Shown here one piece after another: positions 44,485 through 54,048 of a stretch of 64,000 nt of DNA. A program made the position numbers and the translations under genes. Within the stretch, counting starts at the first letter, position 1; every line of letters begins with the position of its first letter. The notes under the pieces were generated by a model. The model had not been told where the DNA came from. It made no database searches and saw only the letters and a list, made by a program, of their open reading frames with translations. This DNA comes from Leptolyngbya sp. 'hensonii' (GTDB lineage: Bacteria; Cyanobacteriota; Cyanobacteriia; GCF-001939115): positions 62,001 through 126,000 of the forward strand of contig NZ_MQTZ01000047.1 in the NCBI RefSeq assembly GCF_001939115.1, given 5' to 3'.

Positions 44485-46136
44485 TGAATCGCACGATTGT
44501 CTGGTTTCGCCGTGACTTGCGCATCAGTGACCACGCTCCACTCTATCGGGCCGCTCGTCGGGGGGCTGTGATTCCCGTTTTTGTCTTCGATCGGGCTTTG
44601 CTCTATCATCCAGAAACTGGAGTGGCCCGGGTTGCCTTTCTGTTGGAGGCCCTGAAGTCCCTGGATCAGGATTTGCGATCTCGGGGGGGGCGTCTGATTT
44701 TGCGCTTTGGCGATCCCGTGACAGTTCTACCCTGTTTGATTCAGGAAACAGAGGCTGAAGGCATTTACGCTTACACGGACTGTGAGCGCATCTATGGCCG
44801 GGTACGGGATGCCCATCTGAATCAGACCCTGACCCAACAACACTTGAAAATCCGCTGGTTCGAACCCTGTGCCAGCACATCTGAGCTAATCCCCTATCCG
44901 GCCTATCGGGATTGGTGGTTCGCCGAAATGGCCACAGAACGGGTGCCCGCCCCAGAGCGGGTAGAGGTGCCAGAGGAGGTGGTCAGCAACCCTCTGCCCA
45001 CTGTGACCGAGTTGGGATTGATCCCGGATGGGAAACCCATTCCCCCGGCCAGTACAGCATTTGCCTATCAGTTACTGCAGGAGTTTTTCGACCACAAAGC
45101 CGATCGCTACTACTGGCAATTGTCCTATCCCAGTGCCATGGCCACGACTGGCCTCAGTCCCCATCTCAAATTCGGCCTGATCTCCACCCGAGAATGCATC
45201 CACCAAATTCGGCAATTGCAACAGCACAATCCCAGCGAGAGAGTCCAGCGCAGTGCTGAACAACTGACCTCCCGTTTGCGCTGGGGAAACGGGTTTACCC
45301 AGCGATTTCGTTATTTGCCTCAGTTAGAGTTACGCTCTCTCTACAGTATTTTTGACCAAGAGGGCTGGGACTTCAATGAAACCTGGTATCAAGCCTGGCA
45401 GGAGGGTCAAACCGGGTTTCCCATCATTGATGCAGCAGCCCGATGTTTACAGGCAACGGGGGGCTGGCTGGAGTTGAATTTCCGCTCCCGAGCCATCTAT
45501 GCCAGTTTTCTCACTAATCTACTGGGGATGGACTGGCGCTATGGGGCTCTGCACTTTATGCGTCATTTGATTGATGGAGATTGTCCGATCGACCACTATC
45601 AATGGGCCATGCAGGCTGGTGTTACCCACTGTGCCAATAAAAAATGGACTCGCATCTACAATCCCCAGCAAGTGGCGATCGATCGCTGTGATCCAGAGGG
45701 TCATTTTATTCAGCGTTGGGTCCCAGAACTGGCCCACCTCCCACCGTCAACCCTGGGCCATCCCCCTGTCGTTAAAGGCTATCCAGCCCCAATTCTGAAT
45801 TACAAACAGGCCCGTCAGCAACGGGTGCGAAAACTGGAACGACAACGGGGGCTATTTCTAGATCAGGAGAATATTGTGCCCTACCTGGCTCAACTCCCAG
45901 AGGATTATCTTCCTTTTGGGGCCGATCGCGTTACCTGTACTGTTGACTGGGCTGTCACAAAAGCCCCTCAACTGTTTCCAGTTCCCCTGGATCTGAACTC
46001 CCTGGATCTGGAGCAGGCGAAGGCTCTTCGCAGTTGGTTTGTGACCCAGGTAGAGATCAAACCAGCCAGAGAACACCGACGCAAAGCCTCCTCTAAGTCT
46101 CGATCAACATCATTCCAGTTAAGTTTATTGAGTTAA
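44481..46136 (+). CDS. Photolyase/cryptochrome-family flavoprotein
   Basis: A 551-aa protein with an N-terminal antenna domain (TIVWFRRDLRISDHAPLY) and a C-terminal FAD-binding helical domain (about 215-500; TGFPIIDAAARCLQATG, MDWRYGALHFMRHLIDGD, RWVPEL). It probably repairs UV photoproducts with blue light. The FAD region departs from the common class: GWLELNFRSRAIYASFL stands where GWMHNRVRM is usual, and QWAMQAGVTHC where QWAAGTG is usual. A 60-residue extension beyond the FAD domain ends in a basic RKASSKSRS. This suggests a separate subclass, not a standard CPD photolyase. It is coupled to the J-domain gene upstream. Confidence 0.88.
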   Translation: MMNRTIVWFRRDLRISDHAPLYRAARRGAVIPVFVFDRALLYHPETGVARVAFLLEALKSLDQDLRSRGGRLILRFGDPVTVLPCLIQETEAEGIYAYTDCERIYGRVRDAHLNQTLTQQHLKIRWFEPCASTSELIPYPAYRDWWFAEMATERVPAPERVEVPEEVVSNPLPTVTELGLIPDGKPIPPASTAFAYQLLQEFFDHKADRYYWQLSYPSAMATTGLSPHLKFGLISTRECIHQIRQLQQHNPSERVQRSAEQLTSRLRWGNGFTQRFRYLPQLELRSLYSIFDQEGWDFNETWYQAWQEGQTGFPIIDAAARCLQATGGWLELNFRSRAIYASFLTNLLGMDWRYGALHFMRHLIDGDCPIDHYQWAMQAGVTHCANKKWTRIYNPQQVAIDRCDPEGHFIQRWVPELAHLPPSTLGHPPVVKGYPAPILNYKQARQQRVRKLERQRGLFLDQENIVPYLAQLPEDYLPFGADRVTCTVDWAVTKAPQLFPVPLDLNSLDLEQAKALRSWFVTQVEIKPAREHRRKASSKSRSTSFQLSLLS

Positions 46137-46373
46137 GGCAACAGAATCTCGAATCATCCCCCTGTACCCCCGATCTCAGCAAATATACTCAATAAAATAC
46201 CTCGAATCTGTGCAAAATCTTACACAGAAATACGGTGGTGAAACTTCTCTGAATATACCGATGATCTGCTAATGGCAGTAGAGATTCTGTGAGCCAGATT
46301 GAACAGATATTATTGCTTCCCTGCACCCCTGAGCGACGCTAAATTTCTCTGGAGATGAGTACCTGAAACTCCC

Positions 46374-47990
46374 ATGAACCTGGATCCGAACCTTACCCAA
46401 CAGGGGAATATACTGATTGTCGATGATACCCCAGCAAATTTACAGCTCCTGTCCACAACCTTATCCGAAAGAGGATATGGGGTTCGATCTGCGCTAAGTG
46501 GTGCCCTGGCTCTAAAGTCTGTGGGGCTGAAGCCGCCGGATCTGGTCTTGTTGGATATCAGAATGCCTGAAATGGATGGCTATGAGGTCTGTCGCCGGTT
46601 GAAGGCAGATGAGAGGACTCGGGATCTGCCCGTCATTTTTCTGAGTGCTATTCATGAGACTTTCGATAAGGTTAAGGCTTTCGCCGTGGGTGGGGTAGAC
46701 TACATCACCAAACCGATCGACATTGAAGAACTGATTGCCCGCATTGAGAATCAGTTGAATATCTGTCGCCTGCAACAGCAACTGGCTGCACAGAATATCC
46801 AATTGCAGCAGGAAATCCAGGAACGGCGTCAGGCTGAAGCCAATTTGATCCAGAGTGAGGCCAATTATCGGACCCTGGCCTGCAACATTCCCAACTGCGC
46901 TGTGTTCCTCTTTGACCCAGACCTGCGCATTCTGGTCGCCGAGGGCGTAGAGCTGTCTGCGATCGGCCTGGCTCAGGAAGACCTGGAAGGCCGAACCTTG
47001 CCGGAACTCGTGGATCGACAGGCCTGCCTCCTGCTACAACCCTACTGCCTGCAGGCTCTGGCTGCAGAAGCGACCTCCACCGAATTGCCCTATCAGGAGC
47101 AGTTTTATCTGTTACAGACCACGCCTGTTTTTGATACCCGGGAACAGGTATGCGGTTGCACAGCCCTGCTCCAAAATGTCACAGCGCGTAAACGGGCTGA
47201 GCAGGAAATCTTAAAAACCTTAAAGCGGGAACAGGAGTTGGGAGAACTAAAATCTCGCTTTGTTTCTCAGGTGTCCCATGAATTTCGTACGCCTCTGACT
47301 ACAATTCAATCTGCAGCAGAGCTATTAGAACATTACAACTGGTCTATAGAAGCCAAGCAAGAGCGCTTTCAGCAAATTAAAACTGCGGTACATCATATGA
47401 CCCAACTGCTGGAAGATGTCCTGCTCATCGGTAAGGTAGAATCTGGTAACTTATGCCTGAAGCTAGAACGGTTTGATTTGAGTCAGCTCTGTCAGGCAGT
47501 GGTGGCAGAGTTATCCTCTACTTTGGGCATCGCCCACCATTTGAGCTTCACTAGAGAAGGTGAGCCAGTCCAGGGTGAATGGGATCGTAAGCTACTGCAG
47601 CAAGTGTTAATCAATCTTCTTGCCAATGCCATCAAATATTCCGCAGAGGGAAGTGAGGTGATCTTAAAATTGGACTTTTCGGACTCTGCGCGGGTCAGGC
47701 TGCAAGTGATCGATCGAGGCATTGGTATTCCAGCAGAAGATCAGGCAAATCTGTTTAAAATGTTCTATCGAGCTAGAAATGTAGGGTTTATTCAGGGAAC
47801 AGGGTTAGGGCTTGCCATTGTCAAAAACTGCATTGAATTACATCAAGGTGAGATCACAATTGCAAGTGAAATGAATCAGGGAACCGTCGTCACAGTCTGG
47901 CTACCGCTTAAACCTGAGGTTGCGACATCTCTGCAATGGGACAAAATGGCTATTACAACTCCGGCTTCCAGAAAGGTGGTTATGGGATGA
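46374..47990 (+). CDS. Receiver-histidine kinase fusion (REC-PAS-HisKA-HATPase)
   Basis: A 538-aa protein. The N-terminal receiver has its phosphoacceptor in LVLLDIRMPEMDG. A coiled coil (130-160) and a PAS-like domain (165-280) follow. The DHp domain has His302 (QVSHEFRTPLTTI), and the HATPase ends near 520 (VIDRGIGIP, GTGLGLAIVKN). The receiver probably accepts phosphate from another kinase and controls this one. The last codons overlap the start of the next regulator gene (ATGA at 47987-47990), so the two are coupled. A close paralogue lies at 48884. Confidence 0.92.
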   Translation: MNLDPNLTQQGNILIVDDTPANLQLLSTTLSERGYGVRSALSGALALKSVGLKPPDLVLLDIRMPEMDGYEVCRRLKADERTRDLPVIFLSAIHETFDKVKAFAVGGVDYITKPIDIEELIARIENQLNICRLQQQLAAQNIQLQQEIQERRQAEANLIQSEANYRTLACNIPNCAVFLFDPDLRILVAEGVELSAIGLAQEDLEGRTLPELVDRQACLLLQPYCLQALAAEATSTELPYQEQFYLLQTTPVFDTREQVCGCTALLQNVTARKRAEQEILKTLKREQELGELKSRFVSQVSHEFRTPLTTIQSAAELLEHYNWSIEAKQERFQQIKTAVHHMTQLLEDVLLIGKVESGNLCLKLERFDLSQLCQAVVAELSSTLGIAHHLSFTREGEPVQGEWDRKLLQQVLINLLANAIKYSAEGSEVILKLDFSDSARVRLQVIDRGIGIPAEDQANLFKMFYRARNVGFIQGTGLGLAIVKNCIELHQGEITIASEMNQGTVVTVWLPLKPEVATSLQWDKMAITTPASRKVVMG

Positions 47991-48757
47991 GGACTGGGAA
48001 TTCAACTACAAGTTTGAGCTGCAATCAGATGAAGAAAATTCTGGTAATTGAAGATGAGTGGCCTGTCCGTACCAACATTATAGATTTGCTGCAACTGGAA
48101 GGGTTTGAAGTGATCAGTGCCAGCCACGGACAGGCAGGCATTCAACTGGCTCAGGAACAGCTTCCCGACCTGATCATCTGTGATGTCATGATGCCCAAGA
48201 TGGATGGCTTTGAAGTACTCAAGACCCTCAGCCAGAATCCTTCTACCGCTGCCATCCCTCTAGTTTTTTTGACTGCCAAGGCGGAACGGAAAGATTTTCG
48301 CCAGGGAATGGAATTAGGAGCCTATGACTATCTGACCAAGCCCTTCACCAGGGCTGAGTTATTGGGGGCGGTACAGGCCCAACTAAAACGGCAGGAAGTC
48401 ATTACACGCTTATATGCTGCAGAATGTGAGCAAACTGAAATGCTGGCTAATCAAGTTCGGGATTTACAGCAATTCAATGACGCTCAAGACTTGCTCCTGA
48501 ACAATTTGATTCAAGAACTAAGGGAGCCTTTATCTAATATCAATATGGCGATGACCATGTTGCGGCAGGCGACATCTGAGGAACAGCGCGATCGCTATCT
48601 AAAGGTGTTGCAGGAGGAGTTTGTTCGAGAGATCACACTGTTAAACCAGGTTTCCGAATTGCAAAAATTTTTAACGCCGGAAAACACCAAGCTCCTGCGC
48701 CAGTTTAATCTGCTCCAGAGTGGGTTAGGACATAAATCTTCAGATCACAAACCTTGA
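47987..48757 (+). CDS. Response regulator with a histidine-less DHp-like domain
   Basis: A 256-aa protein. The receiver (about 15-135) has its phosphoacceptor in LIICDVMMPKMDG and ends with YLTKPF. The C-terminal part (about 160-225) looks like a kinase dimerisation domain (LLNNLIQELREPLSNINMAM), but the position of the catalytic histidine in HELRTPL is glutamine (Q176). There is no HATPase. It may dimerise with, or compete with, the true DHp domains of the flanking kinases. ATG 47987 overlaps the upstream stop and has AAAGGTGG before it; ATG 48029 is the alternative start, directly at the receiver. Confidence 0.88.
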   Translation: MRTGNSTTSLSCNQMKKILVIEDEWPVRTNIIDLLQLEGFEVISASHGQAGIQLAQEQLPDLIICDVMMPKMDGFEVLKTLSQNPSTAAIPLVFLTAKAERKDFRQGMELGAYDYLTKPFTRAELLGAVQAQLKRQEVITRLYAAECEQTEMLANQVRDLQQFNDAQDLLLNNLIQELREPLSNINMAMTMLRQATSEEQRDRYLKVLQEEFVREITLLNQVSELQKFLTPENTKLLRQFNLLQSGLGHKSSDHKP

Positions 48758-48883
48758 TGCCAAGAACCCATCATCTGCATAAGCTCAACGAAAAAGATTA
48801 TGCTGAAGGTCAGCAGTAATGCAACAATATCTCCATCACTTAGGTGACTATGAGGATTTATTATTTATTGCTCTGCTGCAACC

Positions 48884-50338
48884 ATGTCTCTTTCCCCGGC
48901 AACTACTGACTACTTACACCGGCTCCTGATCCAAAATCTGGACCATTTTAAGTCTGCAGACTTGCCAAACATTTCTTGCCAGACTAGTCTGCCGCTCGAT
49001 CTGCCGACCCTGCTCCAGACCATCGCCTCAGAGGACAAGCAGGCTCTGGCTCTCAATCTAGAAGAACTGGCCTTCTCCCATCAGCAACTGGCCACTTTAG
49101 AGCCAGAAAACCAGTATCAACTGGCTGCAATAGAACAACAAATCTTCCAATTACTGGGGTTCCACAAGCCTCAACTTCGAGAACCGGTGATTCTGGTCAT
49201 TGATGATAACCCAGAAAATCTGTACCTGTTGAAGCGAACCCTGACTCAGGGTGGATATGATGTCCAAGTTGCTACCAATGGAGCGATCGCCCTCTCCTGC
49301 CTGCATCACATCATGCCAGATCTGATTCTCCTGGACATCATGATGCCCGACATGAATGGGTATGAGGTTTGTCAACGATTGAAGGCAGATCCCTCCTTTC
49401 AGGACATTCCCATCATTTTCATCACCGTCATGGACGAAATGGCCGATCGCATGAAAGCTTTTAGCAGTGGGGGGGTTGACTATATCACCAAGCCTTTCTC
49501 AATTCAGGAAGTCCTGGCCAGGGTGACCACCCAGATCAAAACCCGTAACCTGCAAAAGGAATTGCAGACCCGGAATGAGCAACTGCAACAGGAAATTCGT
49601 GCCCGCAAACGGGCAGAGGAAGAGGCTCTAAGGGCTCTGGCCAAGGAAAAAGAATTGAGTGAGTTGAAGTCTCGTTTCATTTCCATGGCTTCCCATGAAC
49701 TACGCACTCCTCTGACAACTATTCAATCCACCGTAGAACTGTTAGAGCACTACCAATGGACGGAAGTTGAACGGCTACAACGATTAGAGCAAATTCGAGA
49801 GGCCGTCCAGCATATGAATCATCTGTTGGAAGATGTGCTTCTGATCGGTAAAGCAGCCGTAGATAAAGTTCAACCCAAACCAGAATGGCTAGATGTGGTC
49901 CAGTTCTGTCAGGATCTGCTCGCAGGCATTCAACTCACGATCGGCAAATATCACCACATCCGCTTTTCCAGCCAGGCAGATGGGCTGTCAGTCTGGCTAG
50001 ACCCCAAGCTATTGCGTCAGATCCTTTACAATTTGCTGTCCAATGCCATTAAATACTCTGCTGAAGCAAGCAGAGTGGACGTTATTCTGACCCAATGGGA
50101 TCAACAACTGCTTTTGCAGGTTCGGGATGAGGGGATTGGGATTCCCCCAGAGGACCAGGAACGGCTGTTTGAAGCTTTCCACCGAGCAACTAACGTAGAG
50201 GCCATTTCAGGTACAGGGTTAGGACTGACGATCGTCAAACAATGTGTAGACCTTCAATCAGGGCAGATTACCCTGGAAAGCACTGTTGGTCATGGAACCC
50301 TGTTCACTGTTATCCTGCCCCTGCAGAAGGCTCCCTAA
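48884..50338 (+). CDS. Receiver-histidine kinase fusion (REC-HisKA-HATPase)
   Basis: A 484-aa protein. Residues 1-95 are a helical N-terminal domain of unknown type (LHRLLIQNLDHFKSADLPN). The receiver (about 103-225) has its phosphoacceptor in LILLDIMMPDMNG. A coiled coil leads into DHp with His271 (MASHELRTPLTTI), then HATPase (VRDEGIGIP, GTGLGLTIVKQ). The kinase half resembles that of the fusion at 46374 closely, which suggests duplication around the coupled regulator. It is convergent with the BaeS-like kinase, whose stop is 7 bases away. Confidence 0.9.
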   Translation: MSLSPATTDYLHRLLIQNLDHFKSADLPNISCQTSLPLDLPTLLQTIASEDKQALALNLEELAFSHQQLATLEPENQYQLAAIEQQIFQLLGFHKPQLREPVILVIDDNPENLYLLKRTLTQGGYDVQVATNGAIALSCLHHIMPDLILLDIMMPDMNGYEVCQRLKADPSFQDIPIIFITVMDEMADRMKAFSSGGVDYITKPFSIQEVLARVTTQIKTRNLQKELQTRNEQLQQEIRARKRAEEEALRALAKEKELSELKSRFISMASHELRTPLTTIQSTVELLEHYQWTEVERLQRLEQIREAVQHMNHLLEDVLLIGKAAVDKVQPKPEWLDVVQFCQDLLAGIQLTIGKYHHIRFSSQADGLSVWLDPKLLRQILYNLLSNAIKYSAEASRVDVILTQWDQQLLLQVRDEGIGIPPEDQERLFEAFHRATNVEAISGTGLGLTIVKQCVDLQSGQITLESTVGHGTLFTVILPLQKAP

Positions 50339-50344
50339 ACCCTG

Positions 50345-51436
50345 TTACGCCAAGGGCAGGGAAAACCTGAAGGTGCTTCCCTGATTCAACTTGCTCTCAA
50401 CCTGGATTTCCCCACCCTGTAGCTCCACCAGCCGACTAGTGATCGCCAGACCAATGCCTGTGCCTCCTGAGTCACGGGAGCGCGAGCGATCGGATCGCCA
50501 GAAGCGCTCAAAGATGTGGGGCAGCTCCTCTGGGGAAATTCCCAACCCCGTATCGGCGATCGCAATCCAGATCCACGATGGCTCACTCCAGGCTGACACC
50601 GTTACCGACCCCTCAGCGGTATAGCGCAGCCCATTGCCAATCAGGTTAACCAGAATTTGCTCAACCCGTTCTGGATCTGCGAGGGCCTGTGGTAAATCAG
50701 ATGGACAGTCTAGACGCAGTTCAGGCCCATTGTCTAAAATTTGATCAGAGAACTTTGCAATCATAGAGGCCAGCAGGGGAGGCAGATCGATCGGCTGTAG
50801 ATTAATCGGTAAATAGCCCGCCTCAGCTTTAGACAACTCCTGCATATCATCCACCAGACGTTTCAGGCGAGTCGTTTCCCTGGCCAGTCGCTGGTAAATA
50901 TCTGAGGAGGGATCGATCGTGCCATCGGCCAGTCCCTCCAGGTACCCTTGCAAAACGGTTAGGGGCGTGCGCAGCTCATGGGTCAAGTCACCAATCAGTT
51001 CTCGCCGTCGCTGCTCAACCCCTTCCAGGTTGACCGCCATATGATTGAAGCTATTGGCGAGGCGGGCCAGTTCCGGAATCTCGCTCTCTGGCAATCGGGC
51101 CTGCAGATTGCCCGTAGAAAATTCCCTGGTAACCCGTTCCATCTGAAGCAGAGGGCGAACGATCCAGCGGGCCGTCAAATAGCTCAGACCGCTGGCCGTG
51201 CCACCACCAATCAGAACAGACCACCAGGCTCCCTGAGTCCAGGCATACTCAAAACCTTCAACTAGCTGATAGCGAACCACGCTGAGATTAATCCCTCGAC
51301 CTTCCATCTGTCGCAGGTGCAGCAGAAACAGACGGGGAGAGTAAAGTTTGCCAACCATGACCAGGGTACTCAACCCCACAATCATGACAATCAGGTGGGA
51401 GAGCAGAAGTCGCGATCTCAGGCCAAGTTTGCTCAC
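50345..51436 (-). CDS. Membrane sensor histidine kinase (BaeS-like, HAMP)
   Basis: A 363-aa kinase with two membrane segments (about 10-26 and 70-90) enclosing a short periplasmic loop of some 45 residues. HAMP (about 90-140), DHp with His153 (DLTHELRTPLTVLQGY) and HATPase (IADTGLGI, GGTGIGLAITSR) follow. The small loop suggests sensing within the membrane or of envelope stress. It is the second gene of a two-gene operon with the OmpR-type regulator, 19 bases after that gene's stop. Confidence 0.9.
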   Translation of the reverse strand: MSKLGLRSRLLLSHLIVMIVGLSTLVMVGKLYSPRLFLLHLRQMEGRGINLSVVRYQLVEGFEYAWTQGAWWSVLIGGGTASGLSYLTARWIVRPLLQMERVTREFSTGNLQARLPESEIPELARLANSFNHMAVNLEGVEQRRRELIGDLTHELRTPLTVLQGYLEGLADGTIDPSSDIYQRLARETTRLKRLVDDMQELSKAEAGYLPINLQPIDLPPLLASMIAKFSDQILDNGPELRLDCPSDLPQALADPERVEQILVNLIGNGLRYTAEGSVTVSAWSEPSWIWIAIADTGLGISPEELPHIFERFWRSDRSRSRDSGGTGIGLAITSRLVELQGGEIQVESKLNQGSTFRFSLPLA

Positions 51437-51455
51437 AGCACTACATTAATTAGCA

Positions 51456-52163
51456 CTACACTAATAGGTCTTCAAATTTATAACCCACCCCAATCACAGT
51501 CTTAATAAAGGTTGGACTGGCCGGATCCGGTTCAATCTTCTTCCGTAATCGGGCAATATGGGTATCCACTACCCGCTCATCCCCAAAAAAGTCACTGCCC
51601 CAGAGCTTGTCAATCAATTGGGTGCGATTCCACACTCGGCCAGGATAACTCATGAATGTAGACAGGAGCTGAAACTCCAGAGTTGTCAGGTCCAGGGGCT
51701 CCAGTTGGCCAGCGGGCGAGATCCGGTTCGCAAGATGTTGATCCAGATCCACCAGGAAATGCTGCGTCCGTTGGGTCTGGCTCTGGCCACCACCTCGCAA
51801 GGTGCGCCGCAACAAGGCGCGTACCCGTGCCACCAACTCCTTGGGGCTGAAGGGCTTGACCATGTAGTCATCTGCCCCTGTAGACAGACCAATGATGCGA
51901 TCGATCTCCTCCCCTTTAGCTGTAAGCATCAGGATATAGGGGTCTTTGGAACTGGGTTGTTGGCGAATGCGGGCGCAGACTTCCAGACCGTCTAGACCAG
52001 GAATCATCAGGTCCAGGATAATGAGATCAGGCTGCAATTCCTGCACCTTTTGCAATGCAGATAAACCATCTCGCCCGTGATGGCAGGTAAATCCTTCTTT
52101 CTCTAGATACAACCGGATGAGTTCAGCAATTTCAACCTCATCCTCGATGATCAGAATGTTCAT
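51456..52163 (-). CDS. OmpR/PhoB-family response regulator
   Basis: About 235 aa with a receiver (phosphoacceptor in LIILDLMIPGLDG, switch lysine in YMVKPF) and a C-terminal winged helix (LTTLEFQLLSTFMSYPGRVW, then VDTHIARLRKKI). It binds DNA and probably controls envelope genes together with the downstream BaeS-like kinase. ATG 52163 begins the receiver directly (MNILIIEDE); ATG 52214 would add 17 residues of uncertain worth. The terminator of the lyase gene lies just upstream, so this operon has its own promoter. Confidence 0.9.
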   Translation of the reverse strand: MNILIIEDEVEIAELIRLYLEKEGFTCHHGRDGLSALQKVQELQPDLIILDLMIPGLDGLEVCARIRQQPSSKDPYILMLTAKGEEIDRIIGLSTGADDYMVKPFSPKELVARVRALLRRTLRGGGQSQTQRTQHFLVDLDQHLANRISPAGQLEPLDLTTLEFQLLSTFMSYPGRVWNRTQLIDKLWGSDFFGDERVVDTHIARLRKKIEPDPASPTFIKTVIGVGYKFEDLLV

Positions 52164-52234
52164 CGGTAGTGCAGAAAACGGTTCTCCTACCAATTCTAGA
52201 GGCGAATGTTTCATGGATATAAGGTGGGTGTGTC

Positions 52235-52281
52235 AGTCACAAAAAGGTCCTACCGCGTCTGACTCAAACCCGGTAGGACCT
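52235..52281 (-). terminator. Rho-independent terminator of the aspA-like gene
   Basis: On the minus strand an 11-bp perfect stem (AGGTCCTACCG, 15-base loop, CGGTAGGACCT) is followed by TTTTT. It lies 177 bases after the lyase stop at 52458 and before the start of the OmpR-type regulator gene. Confidence 0.75.
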
Positions 52282-52457
52282 GGATCCCAAAAAGCTACTT
52301 GAGTTAGTGATATCAAGTCTGTTCTACAAATCTGTGTTGTGAGTATGTCAGGGTTGTGACGTTGAACCCTGGGATGGGTTGGTCATCCTCAAAACCGACC
52401 AGTCTATCAGAAACACCCGGTTTCAAAATGAATATCGTTCCTGAATTGTATGCCCCT

Positions 52458-53879
52458 CTAATCTTCCCCACCATCGGTACGGGGCATCTGGCTCATTTGT
52501 CCCAGGTCCAACACTTCTGCCAGAGCCGCCTCTGTCATCAGCCCTTGCTCCAGCACGATCGCCCGCAGGGATTTGCCCGTCGCCAGAGATTCCTTGGCGA
52601 TCGCTGCCGCATTCAAATACCCGATGTGGGGGTTGAGGGCTGTCACTAGGGCCAGACTCCCCTCGGCATAGGCTAGACACCGATCTCGGTTGGCCATGAT
52701 TCCCTGAATGCACCGCTCTGTTAGAGCCGTCAGCGTATTACCCAGAATCTCAATGCTGTGGATCAGGTTGTAGGCAATCAGGGGCATCATCACGTTCAGC
52801 TCCAGTTGACCTGCTTGGGCGGCCAGAGCGATCGCCATGTCATACCCCATTACCTGGAAGCACACCATGGAGGTCATCTCTGCCATGACTGGATTGTATT
52901 TGCCAGGCATGATCGAGGAGCCGGGTTGGACCGGGGGCAACTGGATCTCCTTCAAGCCCGTCTTGGGGCCAGAATCCAGTAAGCGCAGGTCATGGGAAAT
53001 CTTGACACAGTCCTGGGCCAGGTTCCGCAGAGCCCCTGAGACGCTGACAAAGGGAGCCATGCTCTGCATCGCAGCCATTAGATGGGGGGCGGGTCGCAGG
53101 GGGTGGTCGATCAGCGATCCCAGAACCTGGGCTACCCGATCGCAGTACTGGGGATGGGTGTTCAGGCCCGTGCCAGCAGCACTGCCCCCCAGCCCCAGCA
53201 AAGTCAGATCCCCACTGGCTGTCTCAATTCGGATCAGGTGCTCGGCCAGAATCTGAGCCCAGGCCCGAAAGGTTTCCCCCATGCGCACAGGTACCGCATC
53301 CTGCAGATGGGTGCGCCCAGAGCGAATAATGTCCTGGAACTCTTCAGCTTTAGTATCAAGGGCAGCGATCGCCCCCGACAGGCCGGGATAGAGAGTATGT
53401 TCCAGGGCCAGCAGACCACCCACTCGAATCGCTGTTGGGATGACATCATTGGTGGATTGGCCATAATTGACATGGTCATTCGGGTTCACTCGCTGATAAT
53501 TACCCTTCACATCTCCCAGAATTTCCAGAGCCCGGTTTGCCAGCACCTCATTCACGTTCATGTGGTGGGAAGTCCCCGCCCCCGCCTGGTACACATCCAC
53601 CACGAACTGATCCCGCAGGCTACCGTTGAGGATTTCATCCGCTGCCTGGACGATCGCCGGTCCGATCTCTGGGGGAATACAGCCCAGTTCTGTATTGACG
53701 ATCGCCGTAGCCTTCTTGATTAACACACAGGCATCAATATAGGTAGGCAGAGGGCGCAGTCCACTGATTCGGAAATTCTCTGTCGCCCGCAAGGTTTGAA
53801 TCCCAAAATATATTTCTTCGGGAATTTTTCGTTCCCCCATTGAATCTTGCTCTAGACGGACAGCATGGTTCTCAGGCAT
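52458..53879 (-). CDS. aspA: Aspartate ammonia-lyase (aspartase/fumarase family)
   Basis: A 473-aa lyase that would remove ammonia from aspartate to give fumarate. The signature loop is GSSIMPGKYNPV, with the catalytic serine region; GAGTSHHMNVNEVLANRALE and NYGQSTNDVIPTA are the other conserved blocks. The TSxxMNxNEV block favours aspartase over fumarase. The usual valine in GKVNP is tyrosine here, and HH replaces the common VN after TS, so specificity should be treated as probable. It reads leftward into a terminator at 52235-52281 and is divergent from the TPR gene at 54049. Confidence 0.85.
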   Translation of the reverse strand: MPENHAVRLEQDSMGERKIPEEIYFGIQTLRATENFRISGLRPLPTYIDACVLIKKATAIVNTELGCIPPEIGPAIVQAADEILNGSLRDQFVVDVYQAGAGTSHHMNVNEVLANRALEILGDVKGNYQRVNPNDHVNYGQSTNDVIPTAIRVGGLLALEHTLYPGLSGAIAALDTKAEEFQDIIRSGRTHLQDAVPVRMGETFRAWAQILAEHLIRIETASGDLTLLGLGGSAAGTGLNTHPQYCDRVAQVLGSLIDHPLRPAPHLMAAMQSMAPFVSVSGALRNLAQDCVKISHDLRLLDSGPKTGLKEIQLPPVQPGSSIMPGKYNPVMAEMTSMVCFQVMGYDMAIALAAQAGQLELNVMMPLIAYNLIHSIEILGNTLTALTERCIQGIMANRDRCLAYAEGSLALVTALNPHIGYLNAAAIAKESLATGKSLRAIVLEQGLMTEAALAEVLDLGQMSQMPRTDGGED

Positions 53880-54048
53880 ATGCGCACAATCCTCAATTCA
53901 GTAATTTTGGGGTTATTTGTCGATTCCCTCCCAAGAGGGGTGGCCCTCAGGGCTGGGGTGGGTAACCCTAAGGACCAATCATGACCCTTCCCAAGTTTTT
54001 CACCTTTAACCCCTATTCTTTTTAGCATCTACCTCTTCTCTGAATCCT

